This document shows positions 31,313 through 40,837 of a stretch of 64,000 nt of DNA, in pieces. Positions within the stretch are counted from its first letter, which is position 1. Each line of letters opens with the position of its first letter. This stretch comes from JAQWCH01 sp050952725 (GTDB lineage: Bacteria > Bacillota_I > Bacilli_A > RFN20 > CAG-826). The stretch spans positions 124,001-188,000 of the forward strand of contig JBMNLN010000001.1 in assembly GCA_050952725.1 (NCBI GenBank), read 5' to 3'. The notes below the pieces were generated by a model. It had not been told where the DNA came from, ran no database searches, and worked only from the letters and a program-made list of their open reading frames with translations. The position numbers and the translations under genes are program-made.

Positions 31313-33172
31313 TTAAATGCCCCAAGTATCGAATAAAACTTCGACGCTTCTAGCTTCGCTGTATTGATTGACGCCGCATTCATAGACATCTTTTCTAAAA
31401 TCTAATTTCATCTGTAATAATTCATCGTTGGAGTAGGTTTGATACCAACAGGAAATTAATAGATACCTAGCTGTCAAACTTTCCGTAACAATACGGAGAC
31501 GAACCTTCTCATAGAGATCTTTATCCTTCCATAAAAGAATTTCGATATCCTTCAAGGCTTGCTCAAAAATATCCATCCATTCCAGCAGTACGCCTTTGCG
31601 CCAGAAAATCGAATTGAGAAAATTGCTGCCGTTAATATCTGTATGCATCCCTAAAACGTTATAGGCATATAAACTCCACGTTCGATATGAATCAATATAT
31701 TTTTGCATCGTAATTGAAGCATCGCGATAATAGTGATCGCAAAAATCTGCGATTAATTCGCCCATATTTAACGAATTATTCCAACTCATGCGACTTGTTA
31801 AATAAGCCCGAAGAATACTGAGGGATTGCCATGAATTATATGACATTTGATCAAAGATTAAATCAACGCCATTTTTAGATAGTGTATCGTAGCGTTCTTT
31901 TCTTCCTGTGAAGGAATTATAAGGGATGAAATATTGCGGGAAATGCGCATCATAGGTCCAAACAATAATGTGTTTACACACTTGATGCAAGGCTTCTAAG
32001 GCCGCAAGGGTGCTGACGTTACTCGAATCCTCAAACGAAGTGGTATAATTGGCGCGAATCGGCGCAAACATAATACTGACATTATCTTCGCACATAACTT
32101 CTTCGTCGATAAAAGTCAAAGCGGCGCTGGTTTTATGATATGAGAAAGTTTTAATGTAAAAGTCGCGATGCATTAAATCGGGATCTTTTTTAACATCTCG
32201 CGCCACTTTATTGACAAATTTAATTAAAACTGCGACATCAGAACCATATTTATTTTTTTCAGCAGTGCAACGAGGACAGGTGCACCAAGTATTGACATCA
32301 TTTTGAGAAATCGAGGCATATTTCCCCGTGGGATTTGCCAAAACCCCAGCCTTGAAATTTTGATAAATAATCGAGTACATTTCATCATTCACCAGAGCTT
32401 CTGAAAAACACCATTGGGTATTATCTGATGAGAACCAAGTCGGATGATCATTCCCATAGGAAAGAAAAGGAAGCAAATTTTCGCAGGTATGACACCAGGT
32501 GTTTCCTTCAAATTCGACAAATGTTTCACTTTGGGTTGTGCAACGCATCCGATGGGCAGTTAAAGCGTTAACTCCGATATATTTCACGAAAGGATAGCGA
32601 TAGGTCACCGTGGGTACAAAAGCGATATCATATTGTTCTAGCGCGATATCTTTTACATTGGTATCACAATATACTTCATCATACGAGTAACAACAATAAT
32701 TAATCGTTTTTTCTAATAAATCGTAGACTCCATAAAGGGTTCCCATTGTTGTCGCTCCTACGAGGTAAATTGATTCCTCAATTGTTTTCAAGATATAACC
32801 AGTCTCTTTTAAGAGACTTTTATCCGCGACAATATTTAAGTTATTGGCAGCGGTGGTTTTATCAAGAAAAATACCGTGACTATTGGGGGAGTCTACATCT
32901 TGCTCTTGAACAATCGGGAGCGTGAAGCCAGTCGCGATTTTATAAAAAGCAGATAATTCTAAAGCGGCCGACTCCACTGTTGCATCGGTGCTATTGGGAA
33001 GAACAATCGTATAATCGGATTGTCCATTAGCAAATAAGTAATTCGAGGTGATTGGTTCACTTGACGAACTTTCATCTTGCGAGTTACTGCTAATCGTCGG
33101 CTCATTACAAGCGATAACAATCAAAGAAAGGACACAAAGTAGGCTGGCACGCTTAATTTTTCTTATTCTCAT
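31313..33172 (-). CDS. DUF4838-type lipoprotein, putative glycoside hydrolase
   Basis: 619 aa. Lipobox LSLIVIAC at the N-terminus, then a Ser-rich linker. Residues ~50-165 look like the small alpha/beta domain found ahead of GH20/GH67 catalytic domains (DYTIVLPNSTDATVESAALELSAFYK, GTLYGVYDLLEK). The main part matches the DUF4838 pattern: FLSYGNDHPTWF, SISQNDVNTWCTCPRCTAE, LIKFVNKVARDV and CEDNVSIMFAPIRANY. DUF4838 is widely taken to be a TIM-barrel glycosidase-like domain but its activity is not established. Located outside the membrane beside an importer, it probably trims or binds the substrate before uptake. SD AGGAGG. Confidence 0.72.
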   Translation of the reverse strand: MRIRKIKRASLLCVLSLIVIACNEPTISSNSQDESSSSEPITSNYLFANGQSDYTIVLPNSTDATVESAALELSAFYKIATGFTLPIVQEQDVDSPNSHGIFLDKTTAANNLNIVADKSLLKETGYILKTIEESIYLVGATTMGTLYGVYDLLEKTINYCCYSYDEVYCDTNVKDIALEQYDIAFVPTVTYRYPFVKYIGVNALTAHRMRCTTQSETFVEFEGNTWCHTCENLLPFLSYGNDHPTWFSSDNTQWCFSEALVNDEMYSIIYQNFKAGVLANPTGKYASISQNDVNTWCTCPRCTAEKNKYGSDVAVLIKFVNKVARDVKKDPDLMHRDFYIKTFSYHKTSAALTFIDEEVMCEDNVSIMFAPIRANYTTSFEDSSNVSTLAALEALHQVCKHIIVWTYDAHFPQYFIPYNSFTGRKERYDTLSKNGVDLIFDQMSYNSWQSLSILRAYLTSRMSWNNSLNMGELIADFCDHYYRDASITMQKYIDSYRTWSLYAYNVLGMHTDINGSNFLNSIFWRKGVLLEWMDIFEQALKDIEILLWKDKDLYEKVRLRIVTESLTARYLLISCWYQTYSNDELLQMKLDFRKDVYECGVNQYSEARSVEVLFDTWGI

Positions 33173-33184
33173 CTTGGATACCTC

Positions 33185-36100
33185 CTATTCAACCATGATT
33201 GGATAATCACAAGTTTGTGAGTTGCCGTATTTATCAACTGCATAAAAACGCACGACATACTTACCTTTCATCGTGACGACAAAAGATAGAGCTTCATTTT
33301 TAAGTAGGATCAAGTCACCATTAGGAGTTAAGTAATATGCCGACAAGTTGACTTCCGAATAGTTGTCGGTTACCTTGGGCAAAGTAATTTGAATCGTATC
33401 TCCTACTTTAGCAGTGGAGGGTAAATTAGTAACTTCTTCAATGAGCGGTTTGGTTCGATCGATGATGGTAAATCCGCAATTATAGGTCTCTTCAACGCCG
33501 AGTGAATCAACCGCGAGAAATGAGATACTATAAGTGCCATATTCATCGCCATTGACTAGATATTTGCGCTCGACGGAGACATTTTCAAGAACAGTTCCAT
33601 CGGTTGCAGTCACCACCTGTCTATCCGGGTTTTTCACAGTCATCGTCAGTCTCACAATCGGATTTAAAACCGAACTTGAAATCATTAATGGGGTTTCAAA
33701 AAGACAGTTGATTAATCCTGATGATTCAAAATTATCATTGAAAGCAAATTCAGGATTTAAAGGATTGGTGGTTTTATTATTCATCGGACAGCGATTAATC
33801 TTCTTAACGCAAATTTTTCCTGGAGAATTAACTCCTTCTAATTGCATCGCCACATAAATCTTGCCACTAGAAAAGCCGTTGAAGACTTTGCCGTTAGCAG
33901 TTTCTTTGACAAAGATCCGATTTTCAATCCCATCGATGATTTGGCGTCCAGAATTGGAATACTGTAAATCAAATAGCGTGTTTTCTCCCGCATAGAAATT
34001 ATAATCGGTAGGATAAGCATCGCCATCGTTGACCACGCATACCACGCCGGATGGGGTGTTGATGTATTTTACCACAATCAACTCAGCCGCATTTTCAGAA
34101 TCAGTTAAAGTGATTTTGATTGTCGTGAAATCGGTATAACTTTTATCGATATAAAATGTGAAATTAAAGCCATCAGCGAGAACTGGATTAATAAACTCGG
34201 CTCTTGCAGAGTTCGAATTAAATTGCAATGAAACGTTGTTCGTACTCGATTCAGTGATTAGGTCTGCACCTCCAGCAAAATAAGCTTTCTTATCAAAGGA
34301 ATTAGCCGGGCCCGTGAAGGCGCGGATGCACGGAACGGTAAAGGACACACTATCAGAACCCACACTATAAGTAAGGACAATGTCGGTGGAGGCATTGACT
34401 TGTGGTTTATAAACATTGTCACTGATGAGACGTTCACCTGCATCATCAATAATCTGCAATTGGGCTAAGTGAGACTTTGCTTGTCCGTTTTGATAGGACA
34501 CACCATAAAAAGGCCTTAATTCATATTCAAAGGCGTTAATAAAATATTTGGGGAGTTGGGGAGGCGCCACAAAAAGAACTCCCTGATATTCCTCAACATT
34601 TAAAGTGTAACCATTGATGGCGACTTCGCCTAAATAATCACGAACTGAATAAGTAATATTATATTTTCCAGCCTGAGTTGGAGTAAAATATCCATCGACA
34701 ATGTCATAGACTTTGCCGCTGTTCATCTTAATTGCTTTGGCGGTTAAGGTCACATTTCCGCTTTCTCCAACCACGGTATAATCAGATATGCGATAAGGTT
34801 GACCGCAATAGGTTGTAGCAGCACTTGGAGTGGCGATGTTAATAAACATCTTTAAATGATGGAGTAGACAATTAATGGTAATTGTCTTAATGGTTTCATT
34901 GCCAAAAACATCGATAAAACGGTAGACAAGCGTATGTTTTTTGGCTTCAGTTGGAATAAAACTATTTTTCGCGATAGGAACAACTTTTTGCGTTGGTGCT
35001 CCATAATCTGTGTAAACCTTCACTTCTTTTTCTCTAACTGAACTTTGTGAATCATGTCCTGACGTCCCAAAGAGTTTATACGGTGTCCCCACTACTGCAT
35101 ACGGATATTCATCTTCTTGATAATTAGCATCAAAGGTAAAAGTGGGACCAATTTCATCTCTAAAGGTTGGGGACGATAAATCATGTCCCGCGATTTCCGA
35201 AAAGAAAAAGTTAGCTGCGCCCGTTCCGATAAAGCCAGTAACTTCAAAGGAAAGGGTTACTTCACCAGTAGTAAAGCCACCCCATTTGTCTTTATACATT
35301 TTTGGATCATCAAAATCCGCGATTAGTTGACGTGATTTTCCGGCGTTTCCCGTGTGGATGATTTTATCATCGTTAACAGAAAATAACTCCTTAGTGAAAG
35401 GATCATAAGCAAAACCGAGATAGCCATCTTTGGCAGTAATAGGTTTTTGTGCCGTTGAACCATACTGGACTACCGAGTTAAAAGAAAATCTTACTGAGGT
35501 GCCAAATTGCGAAGCAATATAATACTTGGTATTGACGCCGCCTGCCCCATCCGAGGTGTAATAAATCGCACCATACGGTTGACTTCCTCCCTTAGCTTCA
35601 ACGTATGTAAACCAATTTTCGTTGTTCGCGTACGGACTTTTTTTAACACGAACTTTCAAAGTGTTATTGACATCATATGCATCTGTTAAGGTAATCACAA
35701 ATTCTGATGCTTCGAAAACACCTTGTTCTTCTACCTCGGAAAAAACTTTAACAAAGGGATTATTCGGGTCGATTTTATTTAAATCAATAATTGGAGCGTA
35801 ATTAAATTTAGAGCCATTATTCAAGGAAACATGTAACCCATAAATTGAAGAGTCATATTTAAAATTTCCATATGAAACACGGCAACCATCATCGTTGTTA
35901 TACGTATCATATGGGACATAAAAACTAATCCGTTCCGAAATAGTTTCTCCAGCAAAATCAGCTGAATAGACAATTGTATATTGTCCATATTGATTCAGTG
36001 CAAAGGTTTGATCTAGAACAGATGCTCCATCTGGCAATAAAACAATAAAAGAAGCTTCTTTCGTTTCTCCGTTATGGGTTATGCTCTTAACTGGAACGGT

Positions 36101-36235
36101 AAACATCGTTCCGAATGAATACTCATCATCGACAACATTGTCCGCGACGGTATGAACAGATACTTGATGGCCATTGTTAAAACCAATAAGGGCAAAGCCT
36201 AAGATTAACACCATCCCAAATATTTTTTTCTTCAT
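33185..36235 (-). CDS. Very large secreted multidomain surface protein
   Basis: 1016 aa with a signal peptide (MKKKIFGMVLILGFALIGFNNG). No Cys lipobox and no sorting signal are seen. The sequence is built of beta-rich modules. Residues ~100-380 contain segments such as YLGFAYDPFTKELFSVNDD and VTLSFEVTGFIGTGAANFFFSEIAG that look like a lectin-type jelly roll. Later repeats end VYRFIDVFGNETIKTITI, ITYSVRDYLGEVAINGYTL and VRFYAVDKYGNSQTCDYPI, as in Ig-like surface domains. No catalytic motif recognised. Lying between the DUF4838 gene and the permeases, it is best explained as a carbohydrate-binding surface protein. Confidence 0.65.
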   Translation of the reverse strand: MKKKIFGMVLILGFALIGFNNGHQVSVHTVADNVVDDEYSFGTMFTVPVKSITHNGETKEASFIVLLPDGASVLDQTFALNQYGQYTIVYSADFAGETISERISFYVPYDTYNNDDGCRVSYGNFKYDSSIYGLHVSLNNGSKFNYAPIIDLNKIDPNNPFVKVFSEVEEQGVFEASEFVITLTDAYDVNNTLKVRVKKSPYANNENWFTYVEAKGGSQPYGAIYYTSDGAGGVNTKYYIASQFGTSVRFSFNSVVQYGSTAQKPITAKDGYLGFAYDPFTKELFSVNDDKIIHTGNAGKSRQLIADFDDPKMYKDKWGGFTTGEVTLSFEVTGFIGTGAANFFFSEIAGHDLSSPTFRDEIGPTFTFDANYQEDEYPYAVVGTPYKLFGTSGHDSQSSVREKEVKVYTDYGAPTQKVVPIAKNSFIPTEAKKHTLVYRFIDVFGNETIKTITINCLLHHLKMFINIATPSAATTYCGQPYRISDYTVVGESGNVTLTAKAIKMNSGKVYDIVDGYFTPTQAGKYNITYSVRDYLGEVAINGYTLNVEEYQGVLFVAPPQLPKYFINAFEYELRPFYGVSYQNGQAKSHLAQLQIIDDAGERLISDNVYKPQVNASTDIVLTYSVGSDSVSFTVPCIRAFTGPANSFDKKAYFAGGADLITESSTNNVSLQFNSNSARAEFINPVLADGFNFTFYIDKSYTDFTTIKITLTDSENAAELIVVKYINTPSGVVCVVNDGDAYPTDYNFYAGENTLFDLQYSNSGRQIIDGIENRIFVKETANGKVFNGFSSGKIYVAMQLEGVNSPGKICVKKINRCPMNNKTTNPLNPEFAFNDNFESSGLINCLFETPLMISSSVLNPIVRLTMTVKNPDRQVVTATDGTVLENVSVERKYLVNGDEYGTYSISFLAVDSLGVEETYNCGFTIIDRTKPLIEEVTNLPSTAKVGDTIQITLPKVTDNYSEVNLSAYYLTPNGDLILLKNEALSFVVTMKGKYVVRFYAVDKYGNSQTCDYPIMVE

Positions 36236-36245
36236 AGTGCTCTCT

Positions 36246-37154
36246 CTACTCCTTTATTCCTCCGATGGAAACATTTCCCATCAGTTTTTTTCGAAAAATC
36301 AAAAACAAGACTAAGATTGGCAAACAGAAAATCATAGCGCCAGCCATTTGCACCTGAATTGTAAAGACATTTGTCTCTTGCATAAAACTCATAATCATCA
36401 AGGATAATGTCGGTTGGGATTGTAAAAATACATATGGGGTATTGTAGTCATTCCAATAGAAGATAATCCGTAACAACCAAACCGATAAGAAGGTGCTAGC
36501 GCCAAGAGGCATCATGACATTAAACATAATTTTGACGTTGCTCGCACCATCGATTTTAGCGGCTTCCGCATAAGCATCTGGAATATTTTTGAACATTCCA
36601 TAAAAGACTAGATAATACATGCCTAAGAAATGGAATTGCATGATGAAGACGGCGATCATACTGAAATTGTTATCGTACATTCCCATCGACTTAATTAGAG
36701 CGATTTGCGCTGGTAAATTACCAACGATGGGAATCATCATCACAATAATGACAAGACTATTAATCAAAGCAGAAAATCTATATTCATAACGAGCGGTTAA
36801 ATAAGCGACTAAGAAGGGCACGAAAGTCGAGATTAACGAACAACCAAATGTATAGATAAACGAGTTGATTACCATATCGAAAAAATTAAAATATACCGCG
36901 TTGTGTTGAAACTCTAATTTGTTAAAAATGGTTAGATAGTTGTTGAACATCTTTTTGTTGAATTCTGGAAAACTCAATAAATTATGTTCGAAATAATAAT
37001 CGCTCTTAAAACTGGTCGATAACCCCCAAACCATTTCGACTACAAAGAAAATGGTATACGCTGATAACAAAATGAAAATAATGCAAAGGAAAGGCGAAAA
37101 AGAAATTCTCTTTCTTCTTCCTGGTCTCAGCTGTTTAAAAAGCGACTTTTTCAT
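36246..37154 (-). CDS. Sugar ABC transporter permease, MalG-like (CUT1)
   Basis: 302 aa from ATG 37154; an upstream in-frame extension overlaps the previous permease and is not conserved. Six membrane helices are visible. The EAA motif that docks the ATPase reads YAEAAKIDGASNVKIMFNVMMPLGAS. The periplasmic loop and C-terminal QMAGAMIFCLPILVLFLIFRKKLMGNVSIGGIKE are typical of the second CUT1 permease. It pairs with the MalF-like gene just upstream and the binding lipoprotein. No dedicated ATPase is adjacent. Confidence 0.9.
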   Translation of the reverse strand: MKKSLFKQLRPGRRKRISFSPFLCIIFILLSAYTIFFVVEMVWGLSTSFKSDYYFEHNLLSFPEFNKKMFNNYLTIFNKLEFQHNAVYFNFFDMVINSFIYTFGCSLISTFVPFLVAYLTARYEYRFSALINSLVIIVMMIPIVGNLPAQIALIKSMGMYDNNFSMIAVFIMQFHFLGMYYLVFYGMFKNIPDAYAEAAKIDGASNVKIMFNVMMPLGASTFLSVWLLRIIFYWNDYNTPYVFLQSQPTLSLMIMSFMQETNVFTIQVQMAGAMIFCLPILVLFLIFRKKLMGNVSIGGIKE

Positions 37155-37155
37155 A

Positions 37156-38094
37156 CTATCTAAACCTTTTCTCAATGCGGTTGAGGCCAAATCTGATTAG
37201 GAATGTAATCGGAATTGAAATAATGGAAAAAATTAAACCGAAGGTCGCCAGTCTTGGTAAATCATTTAAAAAATGAGAACTTGCACTAGCGAGAATCGTG
37301 GATTTATAAAGCCAAAAGCCAAAAACATAGTTGTTAGGTGCTAACAAATTCTGAGTACCAAACAATGGGAATTGTTGCATCTGATTAGAGAATAGGGCGG
37401 CAACCTTAGTGATGATGAACACTGATACCGTTGGAAAAATCATCGGTAAGATAATTTTGATAAATTCCACAAAAGGATTGGCACCATCAATTTGCGCTGC
37501 TTCAATAATCGAGATTGGGACATTGGACATGGCATTTGTATACAGAATTGAGGAAGTACCAAAACCAATAAAGATTGCATAAAAAATGATTGATCCAAAT
37601 TGATATTGCTCATCAGTAAGAAAGGCAGCAGAGAAGTCATTGCCTGAAACCAACCTGATGAATTCTGGGAGAAAACGATCCATGAAATACTTGAAGAGAA
37701 TCGCTAAAGCTGCAGCCGAGATAATTGTCGGCAAGAACAAAATTGATCTAAATAATCCACTGAGCAATCTCTTTTTGTAAATATAGTAAGAGAAAATCAA
37801 TCCAAGTGGCATGCCAATAAATAGCTCACAAGCGAGAGCAATTAAAGAATTGCGTAGCATATTGCCAAAGAATATTGGAGTTTCTTTAATTTCGTTAAAC
37901 AAATCGATGAAATTTTGAAAGCCTACAAAGACGCCTTCAGCCCCTTGATAAGATTGAAAAGCATATAAAAAAGAACGAAAATTAACAAAGATATAGAAAA
38001 TACAAAATTGCAAAACAGGCAATGCGATAAAGATGACATAGAATGTAATGTCTCGTCTATTCTTTTTGCTCAATGGATGTTTTGCTTTTTTCAT
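37156..38094 (-). CDS. Sugar ABC transporter permease, MalF-like (CUT1)
   Basis: 312 aa from ATG 38094; TTG 38106 overlaps the TGA of the binding-protein gene and is an alternative start. Six helices and the EAA motif ISIIEAAQIDGANPFVEFIKIILPMIFP. The N-terminal helix (ITFYVIFIALPVLQFCIFYIFV) and YAFQSYQG...VGFQNFIDLF are standard for the first CUT1 permease. It is packed against both neighbours, so lipoprotein-MalF-MalG form one importer. Confidence 0.9.
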   Translation of the reverse strand: MKKAKHPLSKKNRRDITFYVIFIALPVLQFCIFYIFVNFRSFLYAFQSYQGAEGVFVGFQNFIDLFNEIKETPIFFGNMLRNSLIALACELFIGMPLGLIFSYYIYKKRLLSGLFRSILFLPTIISAAALAILFKYFMDRFLPEFIRLVSGNDFSAAFLTDEQYQFGSIIFYAIFIGFGTSSILYTNAMSNVPISIIEAAQIDGANPFVEFIKIILPMIFPTVSVFIITKVAALFSNQMQQFPLFGTQNLLAPNNYVFGFWLYKSTILASASSHFLNDLPRLATFGLIFSIISIPITFLIRFGLNRIEKRFR

Positions 38095-38102
38095 GATTCC
38101 GT

Positions 38103-39806
38103 TCAACTTTTATAAAAGGCGTCCGCGTTAATAGCGATTCCTTTGAAATACCAGATGGAATTGTGAATCTCGCTTCTTACCGTTTTACTTTTGAAAAAGA
38201 CATCAGGTGTGCTATATCTCATTCCATCAACATTTGATTCCCAACCAAAAGTACTTTGTAAATATGCCGGTTGTGAGTCCTTATAAGTTTGTGTCGATCC
38301 TAGAGGAAATAAGATTTCACTATCATTTTTAAGTTGGAGAATTGATTTGGTGTAAGGGGAAAGTTCTTCTAAATCTTTTTCATTAACATCGTAAGCGGCA
38401 TTAATGTATGTTCCCGTTACCCTGCTAAAATCCGACAGTGAGGCATCGGAGAACATGAAACGCAGTAAATCCTTAGACATCCTTTGTTTGTGCGTCTCGG
38501 GGCGATTAATCGCAAAAGCAAGAGAAACTAGAGGATCAAACATGATATTCTTTTGACCGATTTGATCATCTTTTAATTTTGGAAAAGGCATTAAAGCGAA
38601 GTTGCGGTTTAGTCGATGAGCATCATCGCTTCCCATTCTTTCGGCCATTTCAACAAAATATGGGGCACTTTCGTTTTCCCACCAAGTTCCATCAATTAAA
38701 AACCCAATTGGATCGTCAACTGAAATTCGGTCCTTATATGTTCCATTGATAAAATGATGCTGGGCTTCCAAGTGCGACGACGTATTTATTTTTGAATGAA
38801 ACAAGTTATTCTTAAACAAGTACTCATACACGGTCAAGGCATGGTATCGCGCTGAGTGTCGATGTGTGAGATTCTTATTTTCTTCTGTAATCACCGTTTC
38901 AGCCATGTATGTAATCGTTCCATCATTAGCGATATCTTGAATTAAATTACAACTGGTCCCATCGAGAGTAAATAGTAAGTCGGCTTCATTTCTTGGGGTC
39001 AAATTCGTTGCTAACGCGGTTAAGAAGTTGCGAATATAACCGCTGTTTTTGCCCGACATCGTGATTGGGGAAATGCCCAATTCCGCCATTTGCGCTGCTA
39101 ATGCGGCGAATTGTTCGATTGTTTGCGGCAGTCCATCATCATAGTCACCATGGATGCCATTGGGGCCTGCGCAGAGATCTACGCCAGCATCATCTCTGAC
39201 AAAATCAAAGACCTTTTTAGCCCCATCCATATCGAAAGCTGAACGATATTCATTCGCGGCATCACCAGCGAAATATAGGCGGTTTTTGCTGAAAAAATCG
39301 CGATCGTAAGTAATCCCATATCCTCCGCCATAATACGGTAGAGCATAATACCGCCCATCGATATTCAAATAGTTTTTGGATGAGTTATAAATTTTATCCT
39401 CAATTGATCTTGTTTCGCCATATTCAGTTAAGGTTTCCTTTACGATATCGGTGATATCGAGCATGTCGCCAGCCTCAACATAATTAAAATATGTGGTCTG
39501 TTCGGTGATGATGACATCGTGAATTGTGCTCTTATACGAATCGAGATTGATGAGGTTTCTTTCTTTTGTATAAATTAATTCAACTCCCATCTTTCCCTCT
39601 TCATAAGAGACATCATTAAATTCTTCTTCAAATCTCCGCTTCAGTGACTCAAGATATTCATCGCCAAAACCACCATCAAAAGTGGCAACATATACTTGGC
39701 TTTTGGTTTTATCAACCTCGATTTTTCTTCCAGTACATCCAGCCAATGAGCCAAGGGCAAGAAGCGCGGGAAGGATAATCTTCGTCAATGTTTTTGTCTG
39801 TTTCAT
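38103..39806 (-). CDS. Sugar-binding lipoprotein of a CUT1 ABC importer
   Basis: 567 aa. Lipobox LAGC at residues ~21-24 after a hydrophobic signal; GAGGAAA upstream. The mature protein opens VYVATFDGGFGDEYLESLKRRFEEEFN, contains YYALPYYGGGYGITYDRDFF and TIEQFAALAAQMAELGISPI, and has the family-typical late FDPLVSLAFAINRPETHK. At 567 aa it is longer than maltose-binding types (~400) and resembles the large binding proteins for complex oligosaccharides. It ends in TGA. The substrate is unknown; the associated esterase and phosphomannose isomerase suggest an acylated, mannose-containing glycan, but this is inference. Confidence 0.88.
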   Translation of the reverse strand: MKQTKTLTKIILPALLALGSLAGCTGRKIEVDKTKSQVYVATFDGGFGDEYLESLKRRFEEEFNDVSYEEGKMGVELIYTKERNLINLDSYKSTIHDVIITEQTTYFNYVEAGDMLDITDIVKETLTEYGETRSIEDKIYNSSKNYLNIDGRYYALPYYGGGYGITYDRDFFSKNRLYFAGDAANEYRSAFDMDGAKKVFDFVRDDAGVDLCAGPNGIHGDYDDGLPQTIEQFAALAAQMAELGISPITMSGKNSGYIRNFLTALATNLTPRNEADLLFTLDGTSCNLIQDIANDGTITYMAETVITEENKNLTHRHSARYHALTVYEYLFKNNLFHSKINTSSHLEAQHHFINGTYKDRISVDDPIGFLIDGTWWENESAPYFVEMAERMGSDDAHRLNRNFALMPFPKLKDDQIGQKNIMFDPLVSLAFAINRPETHKQRMSKDLLRFMFSDASLSDFSRVTGTYINAAYDVNEKDLEELSPYTKSILQLKNDSEILFPLGSTQTYKDSQPAYLQSTFGWESNVDGMRYSTPDVFFKSKTVRSEIHNSIWYFKGIAINADAFYKS

Positions 39807-39817
39807 GTTGATTTCCT

Positions 39818-40405
39818 CTATTTGTTTTTAATGCGTAAAATGCATTTAACTACTGCTTGAGCAAGAACTTCTATACCTTCTTCTGTGGGGTGAATCAAAT
39901 CGTCTTTTCGAATATATCGATTGATATTTGAATTAACAACTGCAAACAAGTCATCAATTACAACGCCTTCGCTTTTCATGAGTTCAACAACCGCTGTGTT
40001 GTATTTAGTAATATCTTCGTTCTTGTGGATGCTAATATTCGGCTTTTGCCTAATTCTCTTAAGAGGATTGGTTGGGGTAGTTGTAGCAAATATCAATTTC
40101 GCCCCCGTTTTTTTAAGTTCGCGAACGATGCGATTCATATTTAAGAGATATTGATTTAATGGAGTGAAATTTCCGTCTTCATCATGGACAATCGCGATAT
40201 CCCAAAGCCCATTATTAAAGTGAATAATATCGGGTTTTGGAACACTGGATAGCCATGTTGGTAGAGTATACAGCGTCAAAGAAGTGAATTTGCAATTTTC
40301 CATAGGAGAAGAAACATTGAATTCATCACCAAGTAAATCGCGTACTCGTGGTTCGTAAAACAGTCTGATTGAGTCCCCTAATAGCAAGATCTCAGTTTTT
40401 TTCAT
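39818..40405 (-). CDS. SGNH/GDSL-family esterase
   Basis: 195 aa, no signal peptide, so cytoplasmic. Block I is LLLGDSIRLFY (catalytic Ser), the block III region is HFNNGLWDIA, and the C-terminal DDLIHPTEEGIEVLAQAV supplies the Asp-x-x-His. Enzymes of this size often remove acetyl or other acyl groups from sugars. As the first gene of the operon, 12 bases ahead of the binding-protein gene, it likely deacylates the imported sugar. Start ATG 40405 has AAGG upstream. Confidence 0.85.
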   Translation of the reverse strand: MKKTEILLLGDSIRLFYEPRVRDLLGDEFNVSSPMENCKFTSLTLYTLPTWLSSVPKPDIIHFNNGLWDIAIVHDEDGNFTPLNQYLLNMNRIVRELKKTGAKLIFATTTPTNPLKRIRQKPNISIHKNEDITKYNTAVVELMKSEGVVIDDLFAVVNSNINRYIRKDDLIHPTEEGIEVLAQAVVKCILRIKNK

Positions 40406-40423
40406 AGGCCTTGTTCTTATTTA

Positions 40424-40454
40424 ACTATATTGTAAGCATTAATTACCGTGTAAA
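40424..40454 (-). promoter_or_regulatory. Candidate promoter of the island operon (esterase to membrane genes)
   Basis: Minus-strand TTTACA (40449-40454) and TATAGT (40424-40429) with a 19-base spacer, so not optimal; TACAAT at 40429-40434 is an alternative -10. A regulated promoter is plausible. From here the minus-strand genes run with short gaps or overlaps to 25066. Confidence 0.4.
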
Positions 40455-40486
40455 AAATAGAAAAAATATGATAATTTTTGTAATAA

Positions 40487-40580
40487 ATCGTAAATGTGCC
40501 CAATTTTATTTTATGTGTAAATTACGATAAGTTTATAAGAAGGATTGCGCTAATAATAAGGAGATTAATTGGATTACGAT
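40487..40580. repeat. Three TTACGAT motifs in the divergent regulatory region
   Basis: ATCGTAA at 40487-40493 and TTACGAT at 40522-40528 and 40574-40580, inside the 432-base gap between two divergent sugar genes. They could be binding sites for a regulator. Apart from these and the two promoters, 40406-40837 holds nothing I recognise. Confidence 0.35.
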
Positions 40581-40774
40581 ATTCATCCAGTTAATGGGTT
40601 TAGGCTAATTAATTGAAGTTTTCAATTGGTCAACTGTTTTGAATTGAAAATTGTACAAAATAAGAGCACCAGCATTCCCTGATAATTTAAATACGTCATC
40701 TTGACTAAGAGTTCTAATAATTTCTCACGTTAACAAAACGAATCAAAGTTAATACTATTGAGACGACACCGGGT

Positions 40775-40804
40775 TTGAAAATGATATTTTTGGTGATGTA
40801 TACT
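40775..40804 (+). promoter_or_regulatory. Promoter of the glycosidase-like gene at 40838
   Basis: TTGAAA (40775-40780), 18-base spacer, TATACT (40799-40804), 33 bases before the ATG. Confidence 0.6.
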
Positions 40805-40837
40805 ATGTCTATAAAATTCAAAAGCAAATGGTGAATC

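Noticed and set aside
40406..40837. CRISPR-like array or small gene in the 432-base gap
   Set aside because: The repeated 7-mers are too short and irregularly spaced for CRISPR, and no frame with an SD is present.
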